Shown here: piece by piece, positions 23,557 to 34,489 of the stretch
How the letters are laid out: each line of letters begins with the position of its first letter
Position numbering within the stretch: the first letter of the stretch is position 1
Assembly: GCA_023512835.1 (NCBI GenBank)
Contig: CM042088.1
Span: forward strand, 36,101,664 to 36,165,663
Reading direction: 5' to 3'
Source: Taxillus chinensis
Taxonomy: Eukaryota; Streptophyta; Magnoliopsida; Santalales; Loranthaceae
DNA: 64,000 nt
Notes under the pieces: generated by a model
Seen by the model: only the letters and a program-made list of their open reading frames with translations
Told to the model about the DNA's origin: nothing
Databases searched by the model: none
Program-made: the position numbers and the translations under genes

Positions 23557-24408
23557 ATTACTTGTTTATTTTGTGTTTATTCATGTAAAACTTTATTGAA
23601 GTAGATTTACCAACAAGTACGACAACTTGAGACTTCAAGGCTGCTTTTCTATATATTTGTGTAATTTTGGTATTTTTGTTGTTGTTATAGTTCAAATATT
23701 TTTGTAATTTTAGTACTGGAATTTTTGTTGAAGACTTCAACTTTGTTTTTTTCCTCTGAAAATTCTGTAATTCCAGTACTCATGAGAGACATCTGGTTTG
23801 CTTGTCAGGGCAGGGTTGATTTCTTGGTTATGGAAGCCTCTTTGGCTTGGTTTTGTTTGTTTATTTCATTTATGGTGGTTATTTTTTCCCCTATTATGCC
23901 TTTGTATTTTTTTTCTTGGGATTTCTTTGTAGGCAATTTTTATACTACTGCAACATCATCTGTTCTGTTTTTTTACACAAAGGCGTTGGTTGTTGGTGCC
24001 ACAAAGAGGACCTCAAGGCATTCCAATACAATTGTTGTCATTAGAGGACAAGTATGATTACGTATTATGCTGGTAAGATTTAATTTCAGAGATGTTTTTT
24101 ATTTTTCTCGTTACGCCTTCGTTGTAATATTTTTTGTTTTGGATTTTCCCTGCAAGTTCAAACTGTTTTTATGTTATTGCGGTATCTTCTGTTCTATTCT
24201 GGGTTTTCACTAGCATTGTATAGAACTATGGATGTTTAGTTGGATCATATCCTTGCTTGAGCAACTTTAAGGAAGATATCTTCAGGTGGTATCTTACTAT
24301 TGTTCATCAACATTGTAGGCAGTGTCTTGCTATAGCTCATGCAATGCATTATGAATTTCTATAATCAACTTCATCTTTTATCTTATTATTGCTCTTCAAC
24401 ATTGCAAG
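23557..24408. other. T-rich DNA between transposase remnant and CYP57 fragment
   Basis: No recognised exon. The 110-codon frame at 23725-24057 is hydrophobic because the DNA is T-rich and shows no domain I know. It could be the end of the hAT element, intron sequence of the captured gene, or both. Confidence 0.4.
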
Positions 24409-25363
24409 TGGTGAAAACATTTATGGAGGTGTGTTCCCTGATGAGTTCCATTCACATCTAAGATTCAGCCATAGGGGCTTAGTTGCATGTACAAATGCTG
24501 GCTCTGCACATACTATTGGTAGTCAATTTTTTTATATCCTTGGATCGTTGTGATTGGCTTAATCAAAATACCATTTTTGGAAAGGTGCTATAATTGTGAT
24601 ATTTTACAAATCCTTTGCTAGCTATATTTGATATTAAAGAAACTTATTTTCCTGCTGATAGGTTACTGGGGGCTCATTATTTAATCTTTTGAGGTTAGGT
24701 GAGATTGAAACTAATAAAGATGATCGTCCACTAAACTCACCCCAATGATAACCACGATTGATGTGGGTTCCTTTATGTTGTAAAAAGGAGGATGCTATGT
24801 CTTTCCGAGTTTGTGTCTAAGTTTACAACAGCCACAGGGTTATAGTGAAGTTATAGATAGGAAGTAGTAGTTGGAGATCCTGATTAAGAGAAAAAGAGTA
24901 GTAGTTGGAAGCAATCAAGGTTTGGAGATTTATTGCCCCTTTTTATCAACAAAGAAGAACACCAAGCTGATAAAAAACAGGCAATAAATTTTTGATAGCA
25001 AGAGGTACTAGCATGATTGTTGAAATTACTGTTCCAGGTAATATGGAATCCATTTAATGATATTATTCCAAGAGAGGTACCAGCACAATCGTTGCCCCCT
25101 TCCATCAATGATACTGAGAGCATAATTTCTAAGAAGAAAGGTGTAAAGTAAGTTCTTACCCCAGCCTCACCAAAATGAGGTGTTCATTTCAGAAAATATC
25201 TAAATTAATAACACCAAAACCAAAAAACAATATTATTTATTATGTTTTTACCTATCTATATACAACATGCAGAAAGCTAAACCTACTTTCTTCTAGAGAA
25301 AAAGCTGAAGAAGAGGAGAAACAATTGGTAGCTATAAAGCAAAAAATTAAGAGTAGTTGAAAT
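24409..25363 (+). pseudogene. Cyclophilin CYP57-type peptidyl-prolyl isomerase, partial, introns retained
   Basis: Four exon-like blocks. Exon A (24409-24584) reads GENIYGGVFPDEFHSHLRFS, then HRGLVACTNAG, with one extra G near 24542 that shifts the frame before DWLNQNTIFGK. Exon B (24662-24755) reads VTGGSLFNLLRLGEIETNKD and then hits a stop. Exon C (25038-25147) reads IWNPFNDIIPREVPAQSLPP. Exon D (25273-25360) reads KLNLLSSREKAEEEEKQLVA, then a stop. These match the end of the PPIase domain and the linker of nuclear cyclophilin CYP57/CWC27-like proteins. The acceptors end in AG, the donor GTAAGT follows exon C, and C joins D in phase, so this is not a processed copy. The N-terminal isomerase half and the long C-terminus are absent. 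It lies about 0.9 kb from a hAT transposase remnant. Confidence 0.85.
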
Positions 25364-25640
25364 GATTGTTGCTTGTTTGTGAATTTATTTTTACTTCATT
25401 TGTTAGAAATTTTAAACAGCGCCTGGAATATGTTGGATTATGTTTGTTATTCTCTTTGTGCTTCTTTCTGGTTTTATTTGTACTTGAAAAAGTCGACAGA
25501 AGAAATCAAATTGCTCCATCTCACCTCTATATCAGCTTTAGAACTTGTATGTTGTAAATTAACATAACTTGATGAGTTGGAGGTAAATCTATATTTTTTT
25601 GACAACAATTAACTCTATTGCTTGTTAATATTTTGTTGTA

Positions 25641-25826
25641 TTGATTATTGCTGGTGAGACTAGAAGAACACACTTTGCCAGCCTAATTAGAGAGAAGATT
25701 CTTATGACTGCTAGAGTTATCTTTGAAGATATTATTGTGCAATCTACCGGATTCAATGCTAGGCCTTATAATAAGATAACTGTGTTAAAACTTGATTATT
25801 TTTTTTGTAAGATATTACTTATTTAA
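25641..25826 (+). pseudogene. Unrecognised exon-like fragment
   Basis: A frame with ordinary protein composition (GETRRTHFASLIREKILMTA, then a VIFEDIIVQSTGF stretch) stands out from the AT-rich surroundings. I do not recognise the family, and it does not read as part of CYP57 as I know it. It may be another captured exon or a remnant of a mobile-element protein. Confidence 0.3.
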
Positions 25827-25924
25827 GGCTTGTAATTATGTTTTGCTATTTGAAAATATAATAATATTCATTTCAAAGCACCGTTGCTTTATATAATTAT
25901 TTTAAAAGACATTATTTATTTTTA

Positions 25925-26270
25925 TTTTAAATAAGTTTTGAACGAGCTTAAAACGAGTCAAACTGCATGTTTTAAAGCTTGTATAATTGTTTAGTTGAGC
26001 TCGAGCTCAGGCTTGAGTTTGGTTTCAAAAATTAAGAAGTATTGGTTATAACTTGAGCTCGAGTCGAGTCGAGTTAACTAAGGGCTTAGCTTAGCTCGAG
26101 TATTCACCAGTTCGAACTCGAGCTTGACAAAATGTTTAATGAGTCGAACCAAGTTAAGGGTTTTAAAGTTCAAATCAAGTTCGAGTTTGGCTTGATTAAG
26201 TTTTTTCTTTAACGAACCGAGTCGAGTTCACTTATGTTCGGTTTGGCTTGGCTCATTTATAGGCCTACCC
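25925..26270. mobile_element. GAGCTCGAG-rich miniature element, probably hAT-related, left end lost
   Basis: Repeats of GAGCTCGAG, GAGTCGAGTCGAG and AACGAGC are typical of a common plant non-autonomous family. The right edge GGCTCATTTATAGGCCTAC looks like its terminal repeat. The left end grades into AT-rich DNA, so the element is incomplete. Confidence 0.5.
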
Positions 26271-26610
26271 ATAGGCCGTGCTTTAACCTATGTGAGAGTG
26301 GTGGTCCGTAGAATTCATTCGTGGGTAGTTGGTGGCAAGGTTTGAACTCCTAATATCTTTTTAGTTAGCACTTTAAAGGAGAGCTATCACTAATTGACTC
26401 GTAGCTCAATTGGTGATATAGGCATGCCATGTTGGTTGTTACACCGATAAAAATCAAAATTAATTCAAGAGAAGGTTGGTGGAGGACTAATCTCCAGCGG
26501 GTTTGATGGATTTGGTTTGTAGGCCCCATTATGGCCCAAATATTGATGAAATGCAACTCTCCCAGCCCACCAAAAAATGGTGGGTTTGCATTGTTATTCC
26601 CAATGTGAGT
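26271..26610. other. Intergenic DNA, nothing recognised
   Basis: A moderately AT-rich stretch between the GAGCTCGAG element and the copia LTR, without a supported gene or repeat boundary. Confidence 0.4.
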
Positions 26611-28021
26611 TGTTAAGTGTTGGCTTAGCTGATTGTGTTATCATTGTTGTTAACCACAGTTTTGTAAATCAAAGTCCTTGTTGGTGCTTGAAATAAATAT
26701 AGAAATAAACATTCATTCAAGACCAAATTGCGCCATATGAAAGAGGAGATCCAGAAAAGCAGATTCTGGTGAAAACTGATATCACGTGCAAACAGCATGA
26801 TATACAATGCATGGACATGTGCAGCCTTTTTAAGCTCTGATTTGCACCAAATTTCACTAGTAGATATAGGACTTCAAGCTCTACAACTTTGCTTTTGACC
26901 TCAAGTCATTTGGAGCTTTGTACAGAAAGTTATCACCCAATACGTGCGAATAGAATGATTATCACGTGCAGGCCATTTTAGCTCAGAATTGCACCAAATG
27001 TCACCAGTGGATAGAGGACTTCAATATCTACAACTTTTCTTTTGACCTCAAGTGAATTTGAGCACCATAAAGAAAGTTATGGTTACAATACCAACAACAG
27101 CGCATGCAGAGCACAATTCACCAAATAAAGGGCTGAGATCTATTTATCTTTAAGGAGATGATCTAATGGGTGAGATTTATTCAAGAATAGATCAACAATG
27201 GAGAATTGGACACTCTATTAGGTTAAGAGAGAGGCTCTAACCTAGATCCAAAGGCTGAGATTAACTCAGAGAAAGAGATCAGTGGCTAGGAATTGGCTGC
27301 TGGTTATATAGGAGGAGATTAGGGTTATATATGTGGATATCTAATTCTGAATTTTGTTCTAATCAATGGTGTGGGAAGATAGAGAGCTCCAAAGCAATTT
27401 TATTGATAATATTTGAGAAAAAGAGAGCTATAGTGATTGAACATCAATTGAAGATCATAAATCAGTCATAATGGGTGTGTTTTGATCGTTCAAGAAGTCA
27501 AAAGGAGGAACCTTCAAAGAGAAGGGTTAGACTTCAACAACAAGAGCTTCAATTCGATTTCTCACAGGTTGGTGGTTCTATCAGCTTGTGGTTAGGTTAT
27601 TGAGACAGTGAGCCTGGTTGTGTTTCAGATTTGAGAAATCATTCTTATACTCTTTGTAAAGCTAGAACCAGTGAGGTTTAGCTATATTTGTGTTGATTGT
27701 AATTGGGTAGTGAACCCAAGGCCAGAGACCCTAAACTTGTATTGAGGCAGTGAGCCTTGGGTATTAGTGTGCTATCCTAAACCGCATAGTGGAGATTCTG
27801 TGGTTAGCAAATTGCTAATCACGCCGTGGACGTAGCTCTACACATTGTAGGGTGAACCACATAATTGTTATGTGCCTTTTTATTGTTGTTCCTTTTGTTT
27901 GGCATACAAACACAGAAATTGAATAGACTAAAGAGATCATTAAGGGTAAAAAGGAAAAGGGATAAAAATTATATTTATACACTGATTCATCCCCTCTCTC
28001 AGTGCGTATTTGAGAATTTCA
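26611..28021 (+). mobile_element. Ty1/copia-type 5' LTR
   Basis: The right edge is firm: the sequence ends ..GAGAATTTCA and is followed at once by a Met-tRNA primer site. The left edge is uncertain (TGTTAAG at 26611, or about 26634). It carries two GAGCTTTGTACAGAAAGTTAT-type units near 26900 and 27060 and an R-U5 part that matches the minus-strand copy at 18761-19300. No 3' LTR partner was seen downstream. Confidence 0.65.
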
Positions 28022-28023
28022 AT

Positions 28024-28038
28024 TGGTATCAGAGCGGG
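28024..28038 (+). other. Primer binding site of the copia element
   Basis: TTGGTATCAGAGCGGG follows the LTR end and matches the plant initiator-Met tRNA site. Confidence 0.85.
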
Positions 28039-28106
28039 TTAAACCTGATAGGCTTAACAACCTGGTTTAGATTTGCACAAGAGGTGTTTGTTGTTATTCC
28101 TGAGTA

Positions 28107-29123
28107 ATGGATTTTACTGGTATGAGTATGTGAACAACTGTACCAAGTTTTGATGGTACAAACTATCAAAGATGGAAGGGTTGGATGTTGAAGTATCTTG
28201 CTGCTCATGGTATTTTTATTTCTCAAGCAATAACTACCAAGTATACATGTCAGAAGAGCCCTGATATTTGGAATGATGCTGATCGAAGAAGCTATGAGGT
28301 TGATGCTAAAGCACAACATTTTATTGTGACTGCCTTATCTAAAAATGAGTATTCAAGGGTGTTGCAGTGTGAGACAGTCTTTGATATGTGGAACAAACTA
28401 AAGAGTGTTCATGAAGGTGACACTAAGATTATAGAGGCAAAGTTACAGGTATACAATGCTCAATATGAAGCTTTGAAGATGGCAGAATTTGATCAGATGG
28501 AAGACTTCTTTAACAGGGTGCATGACATAATCAACCTGTGCAGAGGGCATGGTTATGAGATTAGTGACTTTGAAATTGTAAAGAAAATTTTGAGATCATT
28601 GCCGGTTGTGTACAATCCCAAGGTGTCAGCTATAGAAGAAAGTGGACAATATGAGACCATGACATTGGATGGATTGAGAAGCACTTGAGTTGCATATGAG
28701 ATGAGGGTAGCAGGCTATGGTGAACCTTCAAAGAAAAAGAAAGAGGAGCCAGCAGAAATAGCTTTTCATGCAAAGAAGGGAAAAGCTAAGCTTATCCAAG
28801 AAAAGGTATCTACCAGTGGAGATGACACTGATAGAGAAGAGGAGTTGCTACATGCTTTGCTATCTAGAAAATTTAGAAAGAAGACAAGTCTAAAAAGCAA
28901 AGGAAAGGATAAGTCTACCGTCACATGCTTCAATTGTGGAGGCCGAGGACATTTTGCTCGAGAGTGTCCAAGTGAGAAGATGGATACAAAGGAGAAAAAT
29001 GTTAATGATGATCAGTATAAGAAAAAGAAGCCATATTTCCAAAAGAAAAGCAAACAAACAGCAGAGCAGAAGCTGAACAATCTAAGAAACTATCTTAGTG
29101 AAGACCTTTCGTGGATAAAATAA
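28107..29123 (+). pseudogene. Ty1/copia gag, broken
   Basis: One frame from the ATG at 28107 carries an N-terminal DGTNYQRWKGWM motif, a UBN2-type capsid region (FDMWNKLKSVHEG.. through YNPKVSAIEES) and a CCHC knuckle, CFNCGGRGHFAREC, at 28926-28967. Lysine-rich tracts flank the knuckle. TGA codons at 28131 and 28686 interrupt it, so the protein cannot be made whole. No protease, integrase or reverse transcriptase motif follows before the hAT element at 29482. The element is therefore a gag-only remnant, either deleted or originally a non-autonomous form. gag would form the particle that packages element RNA. Confidence 0.85.
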
Positions 29124-29473
29124 AGGAATAGTGGTTGCTTTTGAAGCCCCCAGTAGCACCCACTTAGACAAAAAAAAGGAAAGATTGTTTCAACAAAGGT
29201 CAATGATGCATCACCCATAAATAAAAGAGTGACCAAAGCTTGTATGTTAGGAGCCAAAGGCACACCACCTCTCGATAAAGGCATAGGCTACCAGGGTGAA
29301 CCCAAAAAAGCACTAAGAGAGAAGATCAACTCGACGTGCTAAAGTCTACTCCAAAACTAAAAGCATATATCGAGAAATGGGTCACTATGTTGAGTTTCAA
29401 AGATTTAGTAATATATTTTTTTAAACAAAAAATTAACTATGAAAGGAAATATCAACATTATGTTTTTTATGGG
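29124..29473. other. Post-gag DNA, nothing recognised
   Basis: About 350 bp between the gag remnant and the hAT element. The short frames contain no copia protease or integrase signature that I can see. Confidence 0.4.
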
Positions 29474-29481
29474 ATAAAGTG

Positions 29482-30149
29482 CAAGGCCGGCCCTAAGATC
29501 TAGGGGGCCCAAGGCGATGACAAAATTTGAGGCCCTTATTTCCTATACATTATAACGATTTTATTTTTATTGCTTATTTGTTTTTCAACTAAATAGTGAA
29601 CCATTACCAAATGTCAGACTCGTGTCTACTATTTAAAGCCAAAGGGAATGCTAGACTAGATAGCAATTATCAAGTGTTCTGGCCAGATCAGAAAATGGAA
29701 CAATACCAGCAAAAGGATTGGGACGGTCCAGAAAATGGATTGGAAACAGGACCAATGATTAGATCAGAGACATAAAAAAACCATGAAAGAAACATAGGAG
29801 CAAACCAAAGACAAGGAATGAAGCTATAAATTTATCATCTTTATTTAAAAAAAAAGAGTACATAAATTGAGCTTCTAAAAACGGATCGTTTACGGGATGA
29901 GAAAAACATACCAGTTGTCAACCAAATATTAGGGTCACGGATCGCTGGATCGCAAATCTGATAGACACAACGGTGCGGCACAATGGCGCGAAGGACCTGT
30001 AATATGCGTGACTGCGTGTTGGCCTTTGGAGCGTGTTAGCGTTACACGTAGATCGGCTGTAGTTGTGATGCTAGGTTAAGAGATAAATAAGACATTAAAA
30101 TGAAGCCTTAATTTTGGTCTTATTTTTGGGGGCTAAGGTCCAGGCCCTG
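29482..30149. mobile_element. Non-autonomous hAT element, 668 bp
   Basis: The ends read CAAGGCCGGCCCTAAG and, inverted, CAGGGCCTGGACCTTAG. The flanks ATAAAGTG (29474-29481) and ATAAAGAG (30150-30157) match at seven of eight positions, the 8-bp duplication of hAT elements. The interior has no transposase. Confidence 0.75.
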
Positions 30150-30157
30150 ATAAAGAG

Positions 30158-30839
30158 TGACTTGGGACTCACTATATATTTTTTTGGTGACCATGATTAT
30201 TGTTGGTTGATTTTGAAATTCTAATGTAGACACCAATGGAATTTTGAGTCTGAGTTTCAAAATAGTTAATTGTATAATAATTTAGTTTTAAAATAAAAAT
30301 TAACAACAAATTGAGATTATTAAAAAAAGGCATTTAATTAAAAGTACCTTGGATTGAAATATTAAATTGATTAGACTAATTATAATATTATTATATAAAC
30401 TAATGTTTAAGGAAAACTCATTTAATTATTTAAATGGAGTTGAATTTGAGTTTCAAAATATCTAATCATGTAAAACTTTAATTTAAAAAGAAAAGTAATT
30501 ATGGAATGAAATAGTTGAAAATCTATATACATTTAGTTAAAAGTAATTTTGGAATTAAATATTTACTCTGAAAATAAAAAATTGATAAAAATATATAGTT
30601 TACATCACTAAGACTTATTTGAAGAGACGAATACAAGTTAACATAAATTGATAAGAATAATATAAGGAATGAGAATCTTTATAAAATTTTTCTATTTATT
30701 ATTTTGCTCCACATTTTTTAATTAATTATGGATCCATATATTTATTTTGATCCATCATTGAATTATGAATTTTGCTATGAACTATTTTTCAAAATGCGAT
30801 GAAATGTAAAAACTGCATAGTGGAAAAGCCAATAAAATG

Positions 30840-30873
<34 letters not shown>

Positions 30874-31140
30874 TGAATATAATTACACAAAGTGTTAATA
30901 AATATTAATGACAGATCAAAAAAATAATTTATTCATTAATATGTTTCTGAATATTTTCAAAGATATTATAACTAAAATTATTTTCAACATTCCATAATTT
31001 ATTGTTGTATACAATTTGGTATAAGAATACATAATGGTAAAGCGAAATATATTTTAAGAAAAGTTATATGATAAAATAAAAATTATTATTTTTAAAATAA
31101 CAGTCATATACATGGTATTTTAGCAGGCTCCATCACATAC
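30158..31140. other. AT-rich intergenic DNA
   Basis: No gene or complete element recognised. It contains the (TA)n tract listed next. Confidence 0.5.
30840..30869. repeat. (TA)n microsatellite
   Basis: About 14 uninterrupted TA units. Confidence 0.9.
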
Positions 31141-31202
31141 ATTTCATTCTTCGACCTAACCTTTGACAGTAGCTAACAATACATTTCACACTAACACTGT
31201 AT

Positions 31203-31290
31203 CACAGTGGGGAGGGGATCGCGCACGTTGGGAGGGGGGGCGGGGGGGAGGGAATCGTGCCGGGGGGAAGGGGATCGCGCACGTTGGGAC
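31203..31290 (+). repeat. G-rich patch with a duplicated 20-mer
   Basis: GGGGATCGCGCACGTTGGGA occurs near 31215 and again near 31270, separated by runs of up to eight G. The G-runs could form a G-quadruplex. The 68-codon frame over it is low-complexity. Confidence 0.7.
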
Positions 31291-31379
31291 TATGCCACTG
31301 CACTGGGTTAGCCGAGTGGGGGCAGCATGCGGCGACATTCATCGGAAAACACTTGAGTATAGAGTATAGCAAAATGAAA

Positions 31380-32990
31380 ACAGCCTAAATGTGTTTTCAT
31401 TTTTCTGTAATAGAAAACAACTTGTTTCCAAAAGAAAAAAATAAAAGCGAATTCCAAAAAAAAAATATATGAGTATTTTCTGTACTTGCGTACGGAAAGA
31501 GGAAAAAAATATCGCCTTAAAATTACAAGTCATTTAAAAAATCAGGATTAAGTGTTTGGTGGTTGCTTCCTGACATCAGCAAGTAACAAGTGCAGGAAGA
31601 ATATGTTGTATAAAATTTTTAAAAAGTAAAAAAAGCGAAGGATTTGCAATGAGCTAAGCACTGAATCACTTTAGTGTGCACCAAAGATGTACAGAGTGAG
31701 TAGAAGATTAATTGGAGAAGGCATCACCTTTCCTTTATAATATTCCCTTCGAATCGTCAGTCGCCATCACAGAAAGAGGCACTGTATAAGCTGTTCAGCT
31801 TTCTAGGTTATTGAGAAATTTTGAAAACCTGTTTTTTTTTTTTTTTTGATAACTGGGAAAATCGTTGATTTCTTTTTTAGTCTTTTCAGTACAAGCGACC
31901 CATATGGTCAGTTACAAATTTGTAATTTCCGTCACTCTTTATCAGGCCACTGTTTTTCCCTTTTTTTGGAAGTTGCGAGTATATGTATGCAATTCCTTAA
32001 ACGCTAATAATGAGTGTTTAAAATAGCCGGGCGCAAAGATATTAGTCGCGCAACATAAGTATATTGATTGGAAGGGAAAATTGCATTTTACTAGTTATCC
32101 TGTTTGTTTGAAAAATTTTCGGGCAATTGAGCTTATTCAATTATTTTAACTACACAAATATCATTCATATGTAGTTTGAGGTCTAGTGTAATTATCAGGT
32201 TAAAAATGTAATTTTAGATCATTATTTGACATCCTCAACTTTTAATTTCAATTTTGAGTTAAAAATTGCTAAATGTATGTTACTTGCTGCTTTATCCATA
32301 TTCCTTATATTTGCATGACTTTTAGTGAAAATTGGTTGCAAGGGATTAATTTGCAATATTTAAAACTTAGCCACATCAAGAATTCCAATGAAAAAAGTTA
32401 AAAGACATCAAAACTATAGAATTTAGCCGCTTTTGGGTGTGTTCGATTTTTTTTTCTCAGCAAGTCGAGTCAAAGGAACATTTTATTTTTTTCTTATCGA
32501 TGGCTATCACACCAATTTTTTCTACTTTTTGCTAATTGGAAGAACACAAACAAAGGCATGGGAGAATAAGGAAGCCACAAGATTGTAGAGCTCCTCCCTA
32601 AGCCTAATATGTTGTGTCTTTATTCTCTCTACTTGAATTTTGTTTCCATCCCTTAAATTTGTTTGCAACTTCACTGAAGTTCAATCTTTTCAATTTTGTT
32701 CCAATTTTAAGATTTTGTAGTTGTTATTTCGATATTTTTTTAAGTTTAAGAACTATCGACACTTGCCATTTCAATATTAAGCTTCGATTTTCCTTGATTA
32801 GTTCAAATTATACGTTTTTTGTGTTTAGGATTGCAAGCTTCGTCCTTACTCTTGTTTCTTTAAGTTTGAATCCTTGCATTTGTTTTCATTTAGTTTCATT
32901 CGCATCTTGTTAATTATTTCAACATCTAATTAAATACGAAATCTAGTTTTTATTAACTCTTGCATTTAATCTATTCATTAATGGTAAGAA
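31380..32990. other. Intergenic DNA, mostly T-rich
   Basis: No gene supported. The part from about 32610 to 32940 is T-rich and reads like an LTR R-U5 or leader (CTTGTTTCTTTAAGTTTGAA), possibly the edge of the LTR remnant that follows. A poly-T run lies near 31832. Confidence 0.4.
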
Positions 32991-32999
32991 ATAAGTAAA

Positions 33000-34480
33000 G
33001 TATTAAGAAGGCATGCAATGTCTTTGTAATAAATATTTTATAAACAGAAACTTGGGCAATTTGCCTTGAACTTTGGAAACAATTGTGTCTTCAAATTTAA
33101 AAGTACCATTAGAACCAACTTTGTTATCCAATAATAAAGTATCAGGTATCTAGATGTCTTGACTCAAATAAGCATGACAGTTAAATCTTTATGAAGTCGA
33201 ATGTGTATCTGAGGATTAAAGCACTATCTAAGCATAAAAAAGTTATTTAAGTATTAGAGTTCTATTTGAGTATTAGATTGCTATCCGAGCATTAAACTAT
33301 TGTCCAAGACTCAGACTATTATTCGAGCATTAGATTGACTATTCGATCTTCAGTTAAATACTAAACTTTGTGCTTTAGCATTTTAGGTCACTTCGAAGAA
33401 AGTCATTGATCCAATAATGATTTTTCATACAAGAAACTTAGTTATTTTACTTCAAAGGTTTGCACAACCTCTTTGAATAACTTATTCCACTCCGAAAATG
33501 TTATATTCACTTCGATAACGTGAAATGCTCTCTGAAACAGTGTGCTCTCTCTAAGTAATTTGATGCTCTCTCCGATATGGTCCATTCTTTTCCAAAAAGT
33601 CAAATTATGTATCTAACATAATTAAATCACTTTGAAAACATCGTCTTTTCTCTCTAACATTCAAGTTGGTGTTATCAGATTTCCTTATCTCATAACAAGT
33701 TGGTTGGTTGGTATTCCGAAATCAATGTATAAACAATTTTTCTGCACATACCAACCAAATAGTAAACCATTGATTGCACATACTAAAGTTGAAAAAGAGA
33801 ATAAGAGAGCTCAATAATGGAGCTTGCTTGCCACAACTGCTACTATGATTCACCAAAATAATTAAAGCCATTTGTTATTGTTGCTAGAACACATTTACTG
33901 CCATCAAAGTTCACGAGAATACCACAATTGCCTATTGTAGCTCAAGTCATAATCTATTACATTAAAAGTTTGTAAAAAGTTCATTAAAAAGTTTGTAAGC
34001 TCTTATCATAATCTATTACATTCGCATGCACGAATTATCTTCTTTAGTGTTTTCCGAATCAATTAGGGCATTAGTTATGTTTGGTATACTTAAGGAACCT
34101 AGAGATTTCCCTTAATAAGAAATTTAAAAATATAGACCCTTATTAGGGAATTCGTTTCTAGTTATATATAGCAAGTTGTCTTTAGATTCTTCTTATGTAA
34201 AACGAAATTGAAAAAGGCTTTGTTTTCTATTTTGTTATTATATGAAAAGCATAATTAGACTACTAATATTAAACTAAGTTTTTGTAAAATAAATTAAAGT
34301 TTCTATTATCTAAAATAGGTATAATTTTTATGCACATGATGTGTTAACTCTCTTCCTTACACATAAACGTACTCTTGAATCTAATTTTGGTGATGCAGAC
34401 TATTTTATTTTATTTTTTTCTACCTTTGATAGTTGGAGTTTAATCACACCATTTTTTATCGTTTGTGGCGACTCCAAAAC
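33000..34480 (+). mobile_element. Decayed LTR, possibly Tat/Ogre-type
   Basis: A degenerate repeat block at 33180-33640 (TATCCGAGCATTAAACTATT and CTCTCTCCGATATGG-type units) is followed by a TATA-like AGTTATATATAGC near 34158. TTTGTGGCGACTCC then occurs near 34463, which resembles the arginine-tRNA primer site TGGCGACTC seen in Tat/Ogre elements. There is no internal domain. The boundaries are estimates. Confidence 0.35.
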
Positions 34481-34489
34481 TTTACATAT

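Noticed and set aside
23725..24057. 110-codon hydrophobic frame resembling a membrane protein
   Set aside because: Same T-rich composition effect, with no recognisable family; it lies between two pseudogenes.
32614..32913. 99-codon Phe/Leu/Ser-rich frame
   Set aside because: T-rich DNA gives hydrophobic codons in any phase; no signal peptide followed by a domain, and the region looks like LTR leader sequence.
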